A DNA stretch of 64,000 nt from Oceanospirillaceae bacterium (GTDB taxonomy: Bacteria > Pseudomonadota > Gammaproteobacteria > Pseudomonadales > Balneatricaceae), in NCBI GenBank assembly GCA_018647765.1, contig JABGSN010000042.1, forward strand, positions 40,663 to 104,662, given 5' to 3'. A program made the translations under genes and the position numbers. Positions 28,131 to 38,833 of this stretch are shown one piece after another. The notes below the pieces were generated by a model that did not search any database, was not told the DNA's origin, and saw only the letters and a list, made by a program, of their open reading frames with translations. Numbering within the stretch: position 1 is the stretch's first letter; each line of letters begins with the position of its first letter.

Positions 28131-29108
28131 CTAAGTGCTCATTAAGCGTTTAGCTTTTAAGCGACCTCCTGCTTGCACTTCTACTAAGCCAATAAAGGCA
28201 TCAGCGTCGGTAGCAGTTGAGCCATAGGCTCGTACCACATCCAATTCAGCGAAGTCAGTGGCATGGTCTACGACCTTACCCTGCTGCAACGCCTCTATTT
28301 GGTGGGCGGCTAATTGTACAGCATTTAATGTTAAAACGGCAGTATCTGCTGGCATTAATAGCTTATCTAAGATTTCAAACGCAGGCGTAATATCTGGCCA
28401 TTGACCCTCTTCCACCACTTGGTCCTTGGTCGCATCGTCGATCATAGCCTGCAACTGTTCTAACGTCACCATTTGGTCGGCCACAAAAGGCCCCGCTTGC
28501 AGCCGCCTTAGTTGCGCGACATGAGCACCGCAGTCTAGCGCCAGGCCTAGATCTTCGACAATACTGCGAATATAAGTGCCTTTAGTGCAGGTGATATCCA
28601 TACGCACTTGGCTATCGTCAAAGCTCATAAGCTCAAGATTGTGAATAGTCACTTGGCGTGGTTTTACTGCAACGGTTTTGCCCGCCCGAGCCAATTTATA
28701 CAACGGCTGGCCTTGGCGCTTAAGGGCCGAAAACATGGAGGGTACTTGGCTAATCAAACCACGAAATTGCGGTAACTGCGCTTCGACGTCGGCCAATGTC
28801 ACATGATCACAGGCTTTGGTTTCCACAACCTTGCCGTCGGCGTCGCTAGAATCGGTGCGCACACCTAGCTGACCTGTGGTTTGGTAACGCTTGTCTGAAT
28901 CTAATAGAAACTGGCTAAACTTAGTCGCTTCGCCTAAACAGATGGGTAGCAAGCCCGTTGCAAGGGGGTCCAACGCACCTGTGTGGCCCGCTTTACGAGC
29001 TCCAAACATACGTTTTACCCGCTGCAAGGCATGATTTGAACTCATGCCTGTGGGCTTATCTAAAATCAGAATGCCGCTAACTGCACGGCCTTTGGGTTGC
29101 TTTGCCAC
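28131..29108 (-). CDS. truB: tRNA pseudouridine-55 synthase
   Basis: Makes the universal pseudouridine 55 in the T loop of tRNAs and acts as a tRNA chaperone. It has 325 residues. The catalytic Asp lies in GHTGALDPLATGLLP near residue 47, and the substrate-loop motif TKGTYIRSIVEDLG is near residue 185, with a C-terminal PUA-like part. It starts six bases after the rbfA stop. Confidence 0.96.
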   Translation of the reverse strand: MAKQPKGRAVSGILILDKPTGMSSNHALQRVKRMFGARKAGHTGALDPLATGLLPICLGEATKFSQFLLDSDKRYQTTGQLGVRTDSSDADGKVVETKACDHVTLADVEAQLPQFRGLISQVPSMFSALKRQGQPLYKLARAGKTVAVKPRQVTIHNLELMSFDDSQVRMDITCTKGTYIRSIVEDLGLALDCGAHVAQLRRLQAGPFVADQMVTLEQLQAMIDDATKDQVVEEGQWPDITPAFEILDKLLMPADTAVLTLNAVQLAAHQIEALQQGKVVDHATDFAELDVVRAYGSTATDADAFIGLVEVQAGGRLKAKRLMST

Positions 29109-29114
29109 CTAAAT

Positions 29115-29513
29115 TTACTCGGTGCCGTAGTCAACATCAGACTCAAGCTCTGAGTCTGACGCCCGCGCTTCGTCGATCAAGTTACTCAGGTAATTACCAC
29201 GCGACAAACTATCGTCAAAGTGAAAACGCAAGGTGGGGACGATACGCAATTTCATGCGTTGACCCAACTTACTGCGCAAAAACCCTGAGGCATTATTAAG
29301 CACCTTCACCGACTCACGAATCTCTTCTTGGTTTTCACCACCATTAAAAATGGTAACAAACACCTTAGCATGAGAAAGGTCACGGGATACTTCGACAGCA
29401 CTCACAGTAGCCATACCAACACGAGGGTCTTTCACCTCACGTTGGATTAGGGCCGCTAGCTCACGCTGTATTTGGTCTGCCACACGCTGGGTGCGGCTAT
29501 ATTCTTGTGCCAT
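29115..29513 (-). CDS. rbfA: Ribosome-binding factor A
   Basis: Late 30S maturation factor needed for 16S 5'-end processing and cold adaptation. The 132 residues form a KH-like fold, with [22 protein letters not shown] at the start (shown in family alignments as the signature), AKVFVTIFN and [14 protein letters not shown]. An acidic tail ends the protein. It lies 14 bases after infB. Confidence 0.95.
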   Translation of the reverse strand: MAQEYSRTQRVADQIQRELAALIQREVKDPRVGMATVSAVEVSRDLSHAKVFVTIFNGGENQEEIRESVKVLNNASGFLRSKLGQRMKLRIVPTLRFHFDDSLSRGNYLSNLIDEARASDSELESDVDYGTE

Positions 29514-29527
29514 AGTCTGCTGCGCCC

Positions 29528-32056
29528 TTACAAGCTACGCTCAACTTCAACCGTGTCGAAGACTTCAATTTGGTCGCCAACACGCACGTCGTTGTAGCTC
29601 TTCACACCGATACCACACTCCATACCGTTACGCACTTCTGCCACAGCGTCTTTGTGACGACGTAAGGATTCTAGCTCACCCTCGTAGATCACTACGTTGT
29701 CACGCAATACGCGGATCGGCTTGCTACGGAACATGGTACCTTCGGTCACCATACAGCCAGCAATTTGACCCAACTTAGGCGAACGGAAGACTTCGCGAAC
29801 TTCGGCAATACCGACAATGGATTCGCGCAACTCAGGCGACAACATACCGGAAAGAGCGGCTTTAACATCGTTAATGATGTCGTAGATTACGCTGTAGTAA
29901 CGTAAATCTATGCCTTCTTTTTCGATCAAGGCCTTAGCCGGTGTATCGGCACGCACATTAAAACCAAAAATCACAGCGTTAGACGCCACGGCCAGGTTAA
30001 CGTCAGACTCGGCAATACCGCCTACGCCACTAGACACTACCTGCACCTTAACTTCGTCGGTACCGATATCCATAAGCGAGCTGGTTAGGGCTTCTAAGGA
30101 TCCACGTACGTCGGTCTTAAGTACCACGTTCAATACTGAAGCTTGGTTCTTGCCCATGTTTTCGAACATGGCATCTAGCTTAGAGGCTTGCTGGCGAGCT
30201 AGTTTCACGTCGCGGTACTTTCCTTGACGGAACAATGCTACTTCGCGAGCTTTCTTTTCGTCGGCCACTACGGCGAAATCTTCACCTGAGTCAGGCGTGC
30301 CGCCTAAACCTAAAATCTCTACAGGGATAGATGGGCCAGCGCTGGTAATTGGCTTGCCATTTTCGTCTAGCATGGCGCGTACGCGGCCAAATTGCTGACC
30401 TGCCAACACAATGTCACCTTTCTTCAAGGTGCCATTTTGCACCAAAATAGTCGCTACAGAACCACGCCCCTTATCAAGACGAGCCTCAACAACCACACCT
30501 TTAGCTGGCGCTTCTGGTACTGCAGTCAGCTCTAATACTTCCGCTTCTAGCAATACAGCATCAACCAAGGCATCGATACCTTCACCGGTCTTAGCTGACA
30601 CGGGTAGGAACTGAGTCACACCACCCCAATCTTCTGGCACAACGTCACGGCTAGACAATTCTGTCTTCACACGATCCGGATCTGCACCCTCTTTGTCCAT
30701 TTTATTGACTGCAACGATCAAAGGTACGCCAGCGGCTTTCGCATGCTGTACGGCTTCTTCGGTCTGCGGCATTACGCCATCGTCTGCAGCCACTACCAAA
30801 ATAACAATGTCTGTGGCCTTCGCACCACGGGCACGCATGGCGGTAAAGGCGGCGTGTCCTGGAGTATCTAAAAAGGTCACCATGCCTTTGTCGGTTTCTA
30901 CGTGGTAAGCACCAATGTGCTGGGTAATACCACCCGACTCGCCAGACGCAACCTTGGTTGAACGAATGCTATCTAGCAGCGATGTTTTACCATGGTCTAC
31001 GTGGCCCATTACTGTTACCACTGGAGCGCGAACGATTTCGGTGCCTTCGTAGTTGATGCTCTCTACGACTTCGGTCTCAATCGCATCATCCATGACCAAC
31101 TTCACAGTATGACCCATTTCTTCAACCACGATGGTGGCAGTGTCTTGGTCAATCACTTGGTTGATGGTGGCCATTGCGCCCATGTTGAACATGACCTTAA
31201 TGACCTCAGCTGCCTTCACTTTCATACGCGAAGCTAGATCTGCAACAGTAATCGATTCCGGTACGTTAACTTCCTGAATCACCTTTTCTGTGGGTACTGC
31301 AAAAGCGTGTTCGCCATTACCAGTACGCTTAGGTGCGGCCAACTTACCTTTGTTACGTGAGCTTTTACCACGGCTGCGATCATCACGACCACCCGCAGTA
31401 CGGCCTTTGCCTTTACCTTTGCCAGCCGGTGCACCACCACGGGGCTTGTCTGGAGAGGTAAATGTTTTTTGGTGTGCCGGTTTCTTCTTGGCATCTTCTG
31501 CAGCTTTTTGACGGGCCACTTCAGCATTTGCTGCAGCCTTATCTGCAGCGGCGTTAGCGGCGGCCTTGGCTTTAGCTTGATCATCTGCGGCGCCTTTCGC
31601 CGCAGTATCAGCCGCGGCGTTAGCTGCTGTTGCAGCTGCAGCAGCTTCTGCTGCTGCCTTAGCATCCGCAGCAGCTTGTGCTTGCGCTGCAGCTTGGGCG
31701 GCGGCTAATTGTGCTTTTTCAGCTTCAATCACAGCGGCCTGATCGGTTTCTTCTGTCTTAACGTAGGTACGCTTTTTGCGCACTTCTACATTAACTGTGC
31801 GCTTGCCAGCCGTGCCCGCAACTTTGAGGGTGCTGGTGGTCTTACGACGCAAGGTAATCTTTTTAGGGCCGTCGACGTTGTCGCCTTCGCCACCGTGAGA
31901 CTTTTGCAAGTGTGATAAAAGCGTTTTACGCTCATCATCCGACACGGCATCCGTCGCTGCACGACGAGTAAGGCCTGCTTCTTCCATCTGGCTCAACAAT
32001 CGCTCAGCGGGAACACCTACCGTTGCGGCTAGGGTGTTGACAGTTTGGTCTGTCAT
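29528..32056 (-). CDS. infB: Translation initiation factor IF-2
   Basis: GTPase that brings formyl-Met-tRNA to the 30S subunit. It has 842 residues: an N-terminal IF2 module, a long Ala/Lys/Gln-rich linker (about residues 110-200) expected to be helical or disordered, a basic [13 protein letters not shown] stretch, a second IF2_N module, then the G domain with [20 protein letters not shown] and NKMD, followed by domains II-IV. A shorter IF2-beta-like product from an internal start is possible but not evident. It lies between nusA and rbfA. Confidence 0.97.
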   Translation of the reverse strand: MTDQTVNTLAATVGVPAERLLSQMEEAGLTRRAATDAVSDDERKTLLSHLQKSHGGEGDNVDGPKKITLRRKTTSTLKVAGTAGKRTVNVEVRKKRTYVKTEETDQAAVIEAEKAQLAAAQAAAQAQAAADAKAAAEAAAAATAANAAADTAAKGAADDQAKAKAAANAAADKAAANAEVARQKAAEDAKKKPAHQKTFTSPDKPRGGAPAGKGKGKGRTAGGRDDRSRGKSSRNKGKLAAPKRTGNGEHAFAVPTEKVIQEVNVPESITVADLASRMKVKAAEVIKVMFNMGAMATINQVIDQDTATIVVEEMGHTVKLVMDDAIETEVVESINYEGTEIVRAPVVTVMGHVDHGKTSLLDSIRSTKVASGESGGITQHIGAYHVETDKGMVTFLDTPGHAAFTAMRARGAKATDIVILVVAADDGVMPQTEEAVQHAKAAGVPLIVAVNKMDKEGADPDRVKTELSSRDVVPEDWGGVTQFLPVSAKTGEGIDALVDAVLLEAEVLELTAVPEAPAKGVVVEARLDKGRGSVATILVQNGTLKKGDIVLAGQQFGRVRAMLDENGKPITSAGPSIPVEILGLGGTPDSGEDFAVVADEKKAREVALFRQGKYRDVKLARQQASKLDAMFENMGKNQASVLNVVLKTDVRGSLEALTSSLMDIGTDEVKVQVVSSGVGGIAESDVNLAVASNAVIFGFNVRADTPAKALIEKEGIDLRYYSVIYDIINDVKAALSGMLSPELRESIVGIAEVREVFRSPKLGQIAGCMVTEGTMFRSKPIRVLRDNVVIYEGELESLRRHKDAVAEVRNGMECGIGVKSYNDVRVGDQIEVFDTVEVERSL

Positions 32057-32087
32057 AATAATATTCTCCTATCGGTCAAGCGGTGGT

Positions 32088-33569
32088 TTAAGCAAACCAA
32101 GGGGCGCGGGCCGTCATAATTAGTTCTGCGGCTTTCTCGTCGCTCAAGTCTTCAATGTCTGAAATTTCATCTACCGCTTGCTCAGCCAAATCTTCCATGG
32201 TGATAATGCCACGACTAGCGAAAACAAATGCAAGATGCTTATCCATGCCTTCCATTTCTAACAAATCTTGTGCTGGCTCTGCGTTGTCTAGCTGCTCTTC
32301 TGCTGCTAGCGCTTGATTCAATAGCTTATCTTTGGCACGGGTACGAAGCTCTTCAACAATATCTTCGTCCAAGCCATCGATGGCTAACATTTCATCAAGC
32401 GGTACGTAGGCGATTTCTTCAAGGCTTACAAAGCCTTCTTCTACCAACATCTCAGCAAATTCTTCGTCGATGTCTAGGGCGTCAACAAAGACCTGCACCA
32501 CGCCGCCTACTTCGTCTTCTTGCTTGGATGCCGCATCTTCTTCTGACATAACATTGATGGTCCAACCAGTCAGCTCAGAGGCAAGGCGTACGTTTTGGCC
32601 ATTACGACCAATAGCCATAGCTAAGTTTTCATCGCTTACAGCAACATCCATTGCGTGACGGTCTTCGTCAACAACAATAGAACTTACTTCGGCTGGTGCC
32701 ATGGCGTTAATAACTAATTGAGCTGGGTTATCGTCCCACAACACAATGTCTACGCGCTCATTGTTTAACTCACCAGTAACGGCTTGCACACGTGAGCCAC
32801 GCATACCTACACAAGCGCCCACTGGATCGATACGGCCATCGTTAGTTTTCACAGCAATTTTAGCACGTGAGCCTGGATCGCGAGCGGCGGCACGAATTTC
32901 GATCACTTCTTCAGAGATTTCTGGCACCTCAATCTTAAACAACTCTACCAACATTTTAGGATTAGTACGGCTTAAAAACAGTTGCGGCCCGCGGCTTTCG
33001 GTGCGAACTTCATCTAGCAAAGCCCGTACTCGGTCACCCATACGGAAGGTTTCACGACCAATCAGTTGATCGCGCGCCATCAATGCTTCGGCGTTGTTAC
33101 CCAAATCAACAATCACGTTGTCGCGGGTTACTTTCTTAACACTACCACTAATAATTTCGCCAATGCGATCGCGGTATAGCTCCACCACCTTAGCGCGTTC
33201 AGCTTCGCGTACCTTTTGTACGATTACTTGCTTAGCCGTTTGGGCAGCAATACGGCCAAAGGCTTCCGTGGGCACTTCCTCTTCAACCACATCGTCTAGC
33301 TGTAGCTCTGGACGCGTTTCTTGTGCATCTTCTAAAATTAATTCTGCAGCAGGGTTGGTGTACACCTCATCGGTTACCACAGTCCAGCAGCGCGTAGTTG
33401 TCGCTTCGCCAGTTTTACGGTCAATAGACACACGGATATCACTTTCTTCGTCAATACGCTTGCGTGTGGCAGTGGCCAAGGCTAACTCGATGGCCTCAAA
33501 AATAACATCCTTGGGCACGTCCTTCTCATTGGATACGGCTTCGGCCACCAACAAAATATCTTTATTCAT
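32088..33569 (-). CDS. nusA: Transcription termination/antitermination factor NusA
   Basis: RNA polymerase accessory factor for pausing, termination and antitermination. The 493 residues contain the N-terminal polymerase-binding domain, an S1 domain ([21 protein letters not shown]), two KH domains ([27 protein letters not shown]) and two acidic C-terminal repeats, as in E. coli. It is co-transcribed after rimP (37-base gap) and before infB (31-base gap). Confidence 0.97.
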   Translation of the reverse strand: MNKDILLVAEAVSNEKDVPKDVIFEAIELALATATRKRIDEESDIRVSIDRKTGEATTTRCWTVVTDEVYTNPAAELILEDAQETRPELQLDDVVEEEVPTEAFGRIAAQTAKQVIVQKVREAERAKVVELYRDRIGEIISGSVKKVTRDNVIVDLGNNAEALMARDQLIGRETFRMGDRVRALLDEVRTESRGPQLFLSRTNPKMLVELFKIEVPEISEEVIEIRAAARDPGSRAKIAVKTNDGRIDPVGACVGMRGSRVQAVTGELNNERVDIVLWDDNPAQLVINAMAPAEVSSIVVDEDRHAMDVAVSDENLAMAIGRNGQNVRLASELTGWTINVMSEEDAASKQEDEVGGVVQVFVDALDIDEEFAEMLVEEGFVSLEEIAYVPLDEMLAIDGLDEDIVEELRTRAKDKLLNQALAAEEQLDNAEPAQDLLEMEGMDKHLAFVFASRGIITMEDLAEQAVDEISDIEDLSDEKAAELIMTARAPWFA

Positions 33570-33606
33570 TTCAAGCTCTCACTTAATTTGGACTTATAAA
33601 ACCGGC

Positions 33607-34062
33607 TTAAAAGCGCGGTACGATATTGGCTTTCTCAATACTATCAAAAGGCAACAGGTATTCTTCATCGTCAATTTGTACAATCACATCATCACTTTCG
33701 ATGCCCTTTAACAAACCGCTAAAACGGCGACGGCCATCAAACGCCAAGCGCAACTTCAAACTCACCTTCTCGCCCACGCTTGCTTGATATTGCTCTAGAC
33801 TAAACAACGGCCTATCTAAACCTGGCGATGACACCTCTAAGGTATACTCACCGGTAATCGGGTCTTCAACGTCTAGAACGGCTGCCACTTGACGACTGAC
33901 GTCGGCACATTGCTCAACACCAATACCTTTGGCATGGTCAATATACACACGCAACGTGGTATGACGACCTTGAGATAAATATTCAATACCCCAAAGATCA
34001 CAACCACAGGCCGCCACCGCTGGCGCGACTAAAGATTCAATTTGTGCTGCTGCACCTGCCAT
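33607..34062 (-). CDS. rimP: Ribosome maturation factor RimP
   Basis: Required for early 30S assembly around S12. It has 151 residues with the family motifs [40 protein letters not shown] and a C-terminal SH3-like domain. It is the first protein gene of the nusA operon and lies downstream of the initiator tRNA gene, as in E. coli. Confidence 0.95.
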   Translation of the reverse strand: MAGAAAQIESLVAPAVAACGCDLWGIEYLSQGRHTTLRVYIDHAKGIGVEQCADVSRQVAAVLDVEDPITGEYTLEVSSPGLDRPLFSLEQYQASVGEKVSLKLRLAFDGRRRFSGLLKGIESDDVIVQIDDEEYLLPFDSIEKANIVPRF

Positions 34063-34080
34063 CTTAATATCCTAAAACGC

Positions 34081-34106
34081 AAAAAGCCCCAAAAGAGGGG
34101 CTTTTT
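34081..34106. terminator. Terminator/attenuator between initiator tRNA and rimP
   Basis: The arms AAAAAGCCCC and GGGGCTTTTT pair perfectly around a six-base loop, with U-runs on both strands. On the minus strand it lies between metY and rimP, so some transcripts probably end here after the tRNA while others read through into rimP-nusA. Confidence 0.8.
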
Positions 34107-34220
34107 GTTGACTATATGTATTCAGTCTCGTGTGCTAGCTTGCTGCCAAACAACGAACCCCTGAACTACTTCTTTATGACTTCCGCCATAGGGAAATGTT
34201 AAAAACACTTCCCTGAAAAT

Positions 34221-34297
<77 letters not shown>

Positions 34298-34310
34298 TCA
34301 AAGAGCGCAC

Positions 34311-34339
34311 ATATTATTCATTTTATCGTTTGCCGTCAA
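34311..34339 (-). promoter_or_regulatory. Promoter of the initiator tRNA / nusA operon
   Basis: On the minus strand TTGACG (34334-34339) and TAATAT (34311-34316) are exactly 17 bases apart. A GC-rich discriminator GTGCGC follows and the tRNA 5' end is about 7 bases beyond the expected start. The discriminator resembles stringently controlled stable-RNA promoters. Confidence 0.7.
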
Positions 34340-34439
34340 GCATTTATATGACATTAATGCATATAATTTGAACCTATTCACAGACTCAGCGTTTTATCGT
34401 AGAGTGCAGCGTATTCAGTCCTGCAATTTTGGCCACCAC

Positions 34440-36434
34440 ATGCCCCATACTAACCAGTCACCCAAGCGCCAGCACTTGCTTCAACCCATTCAGTTGCGCC
34501 ACACTCAGCTTAAAAATCGATGCGTGTTTGGTGCCCACACCACCAATATGAGCAACCTTGGATTACCTGACGCCCAACACCGGGCCTACTATAAAGAACG
34601 AGCTCAAGGCGGTGCCGCGATGATTGTGGTGGAGCCAATGCCCGTACACGCCACTGCGGTACTCACGCGGGGCAACTTTCTCAGTAATGATGACGCCGTC
34701 ATCGCACCTTTCAAGCAGCTCGTTGACGAGTGCAAGGCGTTCGGTACGGTGATGATTCAACAGCTCTATCACGTTGGTCAGCACGGCGACGCCGATCTAT
34801 CATTTAGCCCTAACTGGTCGCCATCGGGCCAACCTTCCTACCACGACTCCGATGGCAGCCATGCCATGTCTACAGGTCAAATTGAAGAGCTCATCCAAAG
34901 CTTTGTCGACAGCGCCATACGCTGCCAGAAAGCAGGCTTTGACGGCATCGAGCTGTTTGCTAACTACCACGCCCTGATCGAACAATTTTGGACTCCATGG
35001 TCTAATCATCGCACCGACGAATGGGGTGGCAGCCTAGAAAATCGCCTGCGTTTTGGGAGCCGTATTATGGAGGGTATACGCACAGCCTGTGGCAACGATT
35101 TTATCATCGGCCTCGCTATTAGTTACGGTGACGCTCACAGTCCGGACCTAAGCCTAGCGGACAAAATTGCTATTGTGGCACATCACGATCAAGCACGGCA
35201 CATGGACTACGTTAGTTGCGGCAGTGGTGGTTACTTAGGCTTTGACAAGCTCATGCCTACCTTCGTGTTTGAAGAGAAAGTAGGCCTGCCTTTAACCGCT
35301 GCAGTTAAACAGGCCGTAACGCACGCGCTCGTCACCTGCGAGAGCCATGTTCGCACACCAGAAAACGCCGACTACATCATCGCCAGCGAAGAAGTCGACT
35401 TAGTTTCCATTGTGCGTGGCCAAATTGCCGATCCACAATTGATTGGCAAAACGCAGGCCCAACGTGAAGACGATATACGCGGCTGCATTTCCTGCAACCA
35501 AATGTGCTGGGGGCGGCGCTCGAGAGATTATTGGATTTCCTGCCTAGTGAATCCCAGGGTAGGCCGCGAGCACGATTGGCACATACACGCCAGCAGCACG
35601 CCTAAAAAAATCAGCATCATCGGCGCCGGCCCCGCAGGATTAGAGTGCGCCCGAGTATTGGCCGAACGAGGCCACAAGGTGAGCGTTTATGAAGCCACAC
35701 CCGAGCTTGGTGGGCAATTTAGATTGGCCGGGCTCACGCCACGACGGGGCCAAATTTCGGAATTACTCAGCTGGTACAGGACTCAATTAAACCAGCTAGA
35801 CGTAACCATCAATTACAACAGCTACATGGACGCTGAAGATGTTTGTGAGTTAGACGCAGATGACATCATTGTTGCCACAGGCTCAATGGCAGATCCCACT
35901 GCCAGTCAGCGATGGTTGTGGCGAGACGGAAACCAGTCGCTACCTGGGCTGGACCATAACGTTTACAGTGTGGAAGACGTACTCCGAAAAGAAGCCAAGC
36001 TTGGCCAAGCCCTCATCATTCTCGACGAAGGCGGTAACTGGCGCGGCTTAGGCACCGCACTCTATCTAGCTCAGCGAGGCCACCAGCTCACTATTGTTAC
36101 GCCAGATGCCTACATAGGCAAGGAACTCACCCGCACCTCCGCCGACATAGAGTTGCGCCGCCAACTCAAACAATCGGGCGCGGTATTTATGACTGAGTCG
36201 GTGATTAGCAACTGGCAAACCGGCAGCGCCACCATAACCTGCCTTCTAGATCAAAGCCAAACCCAAGTACAGGCCACAGCCATTGTAGTAGCGACCACTA
36301 ATCGCGCCTTTAATGACTTAGAGCTCGCATTACTAGACCAAGGCAAAACCTACTACACCATTGGCGACTGCGTAGCCCCTCGCCAGGCTAGCCAAGCCAT
36401 CTACGAAGGGCACAAACTAGGACTTGAGCTTTAA
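34440..36434 (+). CDS. Old-yellow-enzyme/4Fe-4S/FAD oxidoreductase (2,4-dienoyl-CoA reductase or DgcA-like)
   Basis: A 664-residue multidomain flavoenzyme. Residues about 10-340 form an FMN TIM barrel (LKNRCVFGAHTTNMS, SNHRTDEWGGSLENRLRFG). A Cys cluster C-x2-C-x3-C-x11-C at about 349-368 (CISCNQMC...C) binds 4Fe-4S. An FAD Rossmann motif IIGAGPAGLECARVL starts near 393, and an NAD(P)-type domain follows. Relatives include trimethylamine dehydrogenase, 2,4-dienoyl-CoA reductase and the dimethylglycine demethylase DgcA; the substrate is not readable. The frame is open back into the tRNA at 34239, but homology begins at the ATG at 34440; no good ribosome-binding site is visible. A -10-like TATAAT lies at 34362-34367. 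It is the only long intact gene in the accessory stretch. Confidence 0.85.
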   Translation: MPHTNQSPKRQHLLQPIQLRHTQLKNRCVFGAHTTNMSNLGLPDAQHRAYYKERAQGGAAMIVVEPMPVHATAVLTRGNFLSNDDAVIAPFKQLVDECKAFGTVMIQQLYHVGQHGDADLSFSPNWSPSGQPSYHDSDGSHAMSTGQIEELIQSFVDSAIRCQKAGFDGIELFANYHALIEQFWTPWSNHRTDEWGGSLENRLRFGSRIMEGIRTACGNDFIIGLAISYGDAHSPDLSLADKIAIVAHHDQARHMDYVSCGSGGYLGFDKLMPTFVFEEKVGLPLTAAVKQAVTHALVTCESHVRTPENADYIIASEEVDLVSIVRGQIADPQLIGKTQAQREDDIRGCISCNQMCWGRRSRDYWISCLVNPRVGREHDWHIHASSTPKKISIIGAGPAGLECARVLAERGHKVSVYEATPELGGQFRLAGLTPRRGQISELLSWYRTQLNQLDVTINYNSYMDAEDVCELDADDIIVATGSMADPTASQRWLWRDGNQSLPGLDHNVYSVEDVLRKEAKLGQALIILDEGGNWRGLGTALYLAQRGHQLTIVTPDAYIGKELTRTSADIELRRQLKQSGAVFMTESVISNWQTGSATITCLLDQSQTQVQATAIVVATTNRAFNDLELALLDQGKTYYTIGDCVAPRQASQAIYEGHKLGLEL

Positions 36435-36450
36435 ACTCTGTGGAACACAA

Positions 36451-36478
36451 AAAGCCCAGAAATTGCTGGGCTTTTAAA
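36451..36478 (+). terminator. Terminator after the flavoenzyme gene
   Basis: The arms AAAGCCCAG and CTGGGCTTT flank a six-base loop 17 bases beyond the stop codon and end in TTTT. The hairpin lies within the 3' part of the antisense ABC-transporter relic, so the relic's own end has been overwritten or lost. Confidence 0.75.
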
Positions 36479-36790
36479 AGTGCTTGGCTATCACTGCCAT
36501 TGGGTAAAACCGGCATGGTACTTAATAGCTGTTGTGTGTACGGGTGTTGCGGCTGTTCGAAGATGGCATCGTTATCGCCTTGCTCTAATGCCTCGCCATC
36601 TTTCATAACGATAACCCGATCACACATTTGGCGAACCACGGCCAAATCATGACTTACAAACAGCAAGGTTAGATTAAGCTGTTGTTGCAAATCTTTTAGC
36701 AAGTTCAGCAATTCAGCCTGTACCGACACATCTAACGCCGAGGTTGGCGCGCTCTCCATTAACAACGTTTTGATTACGCATTTTGTATGC
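36451..36790 (-). pseudogene. Relic of a peptide-type ABC transporter ATPase
   Basis: The minus strand encodes only the last third of an Opp/Dpp/YejF-like ATPase. PTSALDVSVQAELLNLLKDL, the H-loop LLFVSHDLAVVRQMCD, and HPYTQQLLSTMP are recognisable, but the Walker A, Q-loop and ABC signature are missing. At the Walker B site the expected LLIADEPTSALD reads LLMESAPTSALD, losing the Asp and catalytic Glu. The reading frame opens at 36801, but homology stops near 36790. No permease or binding-protein gene is nearby. This is decayed or truncated DNA, not a working transporter. Confidence 0.75.
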
Positions 36791-36916
36791 CAACATAACA
36801 ACCAAATTACTTGGCGCCCGATTGAAGAATTTGATCACGAAACTGATTTTTACCTATCCATGCCACCCTGGCTAGAGGGTACGTCCACAGAGAAACTCGT
36901 TTTAGACAGTATTTAG
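36779..36916 (+). pseudogene. Unidentified C-terminal gene fragment
   Basis: Plus-strand codons from about 36779 to the TAG at 36914-36916 read HFVCQHNNQITWRPIEEF then DHETDFYLSMPPWLEGTS and a short tail. The composition looks like a genuine protein C terminus, rich in aromatic and acidic residues, but there is no start codon or upstream domain. It abuts the broken end of the ABC ATPase relic, suggesting a deletion junction near 36780. I do not recognise the family. Confidence 0.35.
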
Positions 36917-37067
36917 AGCGTCATCACGCCCATTGCAGAGACCCTTGATTTGGCCATGTTGATATAAGTTAATATTATGAAAATTTAGGCCACAGCTATA
37001 GGATAGCCTAATAACTAATTATCACTTAAAGTGAATCTAAACGAGCCTGCTCGATCAGCAGCAAACC

Positions 37068-37511
37068 CTACCAACTGCCTTGATTGGCCATTGATAACCA
37101 AGGTTCACAGGGAGTCACAGCACCGCCAGCCTGTAACAATTCAATCGACACGCCATCAGGCGATTTAATAAATGCCATGCGGCCGTCTCTAGGTGGGCGA
37201 TTAATAATCACCCCCGCATCTAATAAATGCTGGCAAAGGCGGTGGATATCATCCACCTCATAAGCCAGATGCCCCCAACTTCGGCCTGTCGATAAATCCT
37301 CATCAGCATCCCAGTTATAGGTCAATTCCAACAATGGCGCTTGGCTTGTTTGCGCTGCTTCAGCGTCCACAGGCGCAGCTAGAAATATCAAACTAAAGCG
37401 GCCCGACTCATAGTCGCTACGCTTGGTTTGTACCAACCCCAATTGACCACACCAAAAGGCGAGGGACTGCTCCAGGTTGCTAACCCGAATCATTGTATGT
37501 AGATAACGCAT
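37068..37511 (-). CDS. VOC family protein, glyoxalase I-like
   Basis: A 147-residue single-domain vicinal-oxygen-chelate protein starting MRYLHTMIRVSNLEQSLAFW. It aligns by eye with lactoylglutathione lyase: the four metal ligands appear present as His5, Glu in LLELTYNWD, His in SWGHLAYEV and Glu in SIELLQ. It may therefore isomerise the methylglyoxal-glutathione adduct. It is a little longer than E. coli GloA at the C terminus. It stands alone between two relics and seems intact. Confidence 0.8.
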   Translation of the reverse strand: MRYLHTMIRVSNLEQSLAFWCGQLGLVQTKRSDYESGRFSLIFLAAPVDAEAAQTSQAPLLELTYNWDADEDLSTGRSWGHLAYEVDDIHRLCQHLLDAGVIINRPPRDGRMAFIKSPDGVSIELLQAGGAVTPCEPWLSMANQGSW

Positions 37512-37658
37512 AACGGCCTCAATTTAACGTGAACATCGGCACTCAGTAAAACACATCAACTTTTAAAAAGCACAAAATACGCGCTATGCGGGCTATTCCA
37601 AGGCATAATATGAAGTAAGCATCTGTGTACGAAGCAGGTGCCAATACAAGCCTAATTT

Positions 37659-38833
37659 ATGGACCTTAATTGGCAATCTGCTGCCTTAATAGGTTTTGCT
37701 TTGAGTTTCAGCAGCACCGTTTGCGTGGTGAAAGTATTAGAAAGCAGTGGCGACATTAAACCCCGCCACGGTAAACTTTTTATTGGAATTTTGGTGGTGC
37801 AGGATGTGGTAGCCGTTGTCTTTATGATACTGGCTACAGGTGAGCAGCCATCGGTGTGGGCCTTTGCATTGCTGGGGCTTGTATTACTGCGCAAACCCAT
37901 TGGGCGACTTCTGGACAAGGTAGGTCACAACGAGCTATTACCTCTGGCTGGCTTCTTTTTGGCATTTGGTGGTTATGAGCTATTTAGTTCGTTGGCTTTA
38001 CTGCGCTGCCCATGGTGGAGATAGTAAAAATTTCGGCTTTACTGGCCCTGCTCATCCCTATAAAAAGTTTTTACATGTTTAATTTTCATGGCCTGTTAGG
38101 TCAACGTGCTCGTACGTCTTATTTAAACTCACTACTATTAGGCAATTACAGCGCATTTGGTCTTATTGTTGTGGCCTTGAGCATTAGCCTAGGTTGGTTA
38201 AGTAATGAATGGCTGGTGATATTGGCCTTAGCACTGTCATTCAGCTTTATTATCACCAGTGTCAGCTATCGCTATTCGCACCGTATTTATGGCTTATTCA
38301 AGGACTTCATTACACGTTTTGAGGATAAGGATCGAGGTTACGACGATACCTTCAACTTACCTGACGACGCTGAATTATTAATCGTTGGCATGGGCCGGGT
38401 CGGTAAAGGCACATACACCGCTCTTGCACAAAAGATGGGTCACCGTGTGTATGGTTTAGATGCCGATGAAGATAGGGCCAAGCTGCTACAAGCGCAAGGT
38501 GTGCGCGCGTTATTTGGCGATGCCGAAGATGCAGACCTATAACAACACATGGATTTGGCGCAAATAAAACTAGTGTTAATTGCACTACCCTCCATCGCCG
38601 ATATTAAAAACATCCAAGAACAGCTTCAGGCTGCCAATTACATTGGAAAAACAGTGGCCATAGCGCACTATGAAGACCAAATACACGAATTGACTGAGTT
38701 CAGTATCGATCGTATGTTTAACTTCTATATTGAAGCAGGGATAGGTTTTGCAGATGAAAGCATGGCGCTAATAGCCAATCCCCCCCACGCGCTAGCCGAA
38801 GGCAGCGCTATGACTAACGGGATTGAGGGCTAA
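37659..38833 (+). pseudogene. Broken Kef/YbaL-type cation:proton antiporter
   Basis: Three consecutive pieces of one gene. Piece one (37659-38024) is antiporter membrane sequence, ALSFSSTVCVVKVLE and ILVVQDVVAVVF. Piece two (38012-38542), in another frame, continues with membrane segments and the TrkA-N domain LLIVGMGRVGKGTYTAL. Piece three (38549-38833) resumes in the same frame as piece two after a TAA codon (DLAQIKLVLIALPS). The first 100 or so residues of the family are missing. ELFSSLALLRC to VEIVKISALL indicates a frameshift and probable internal deletion. At least three lesions exclude a working transporter unless there are multiple sequence errors. Confidence 0.85.

Noticed and set aside
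31279..31915. Low-complexity frames on both strands inside infB
   Set aside because: They are shadows of the Ala/Lys-rich linker of IF-2, biased in composition and without their own start signals.
36779..36916. Short plus-strand fragment as an independent small gene
   Set aside because: There is no start codon or ribosome-binding site and it runs into the broken end of the ABC relic, so it was kept only as a possible fragment.
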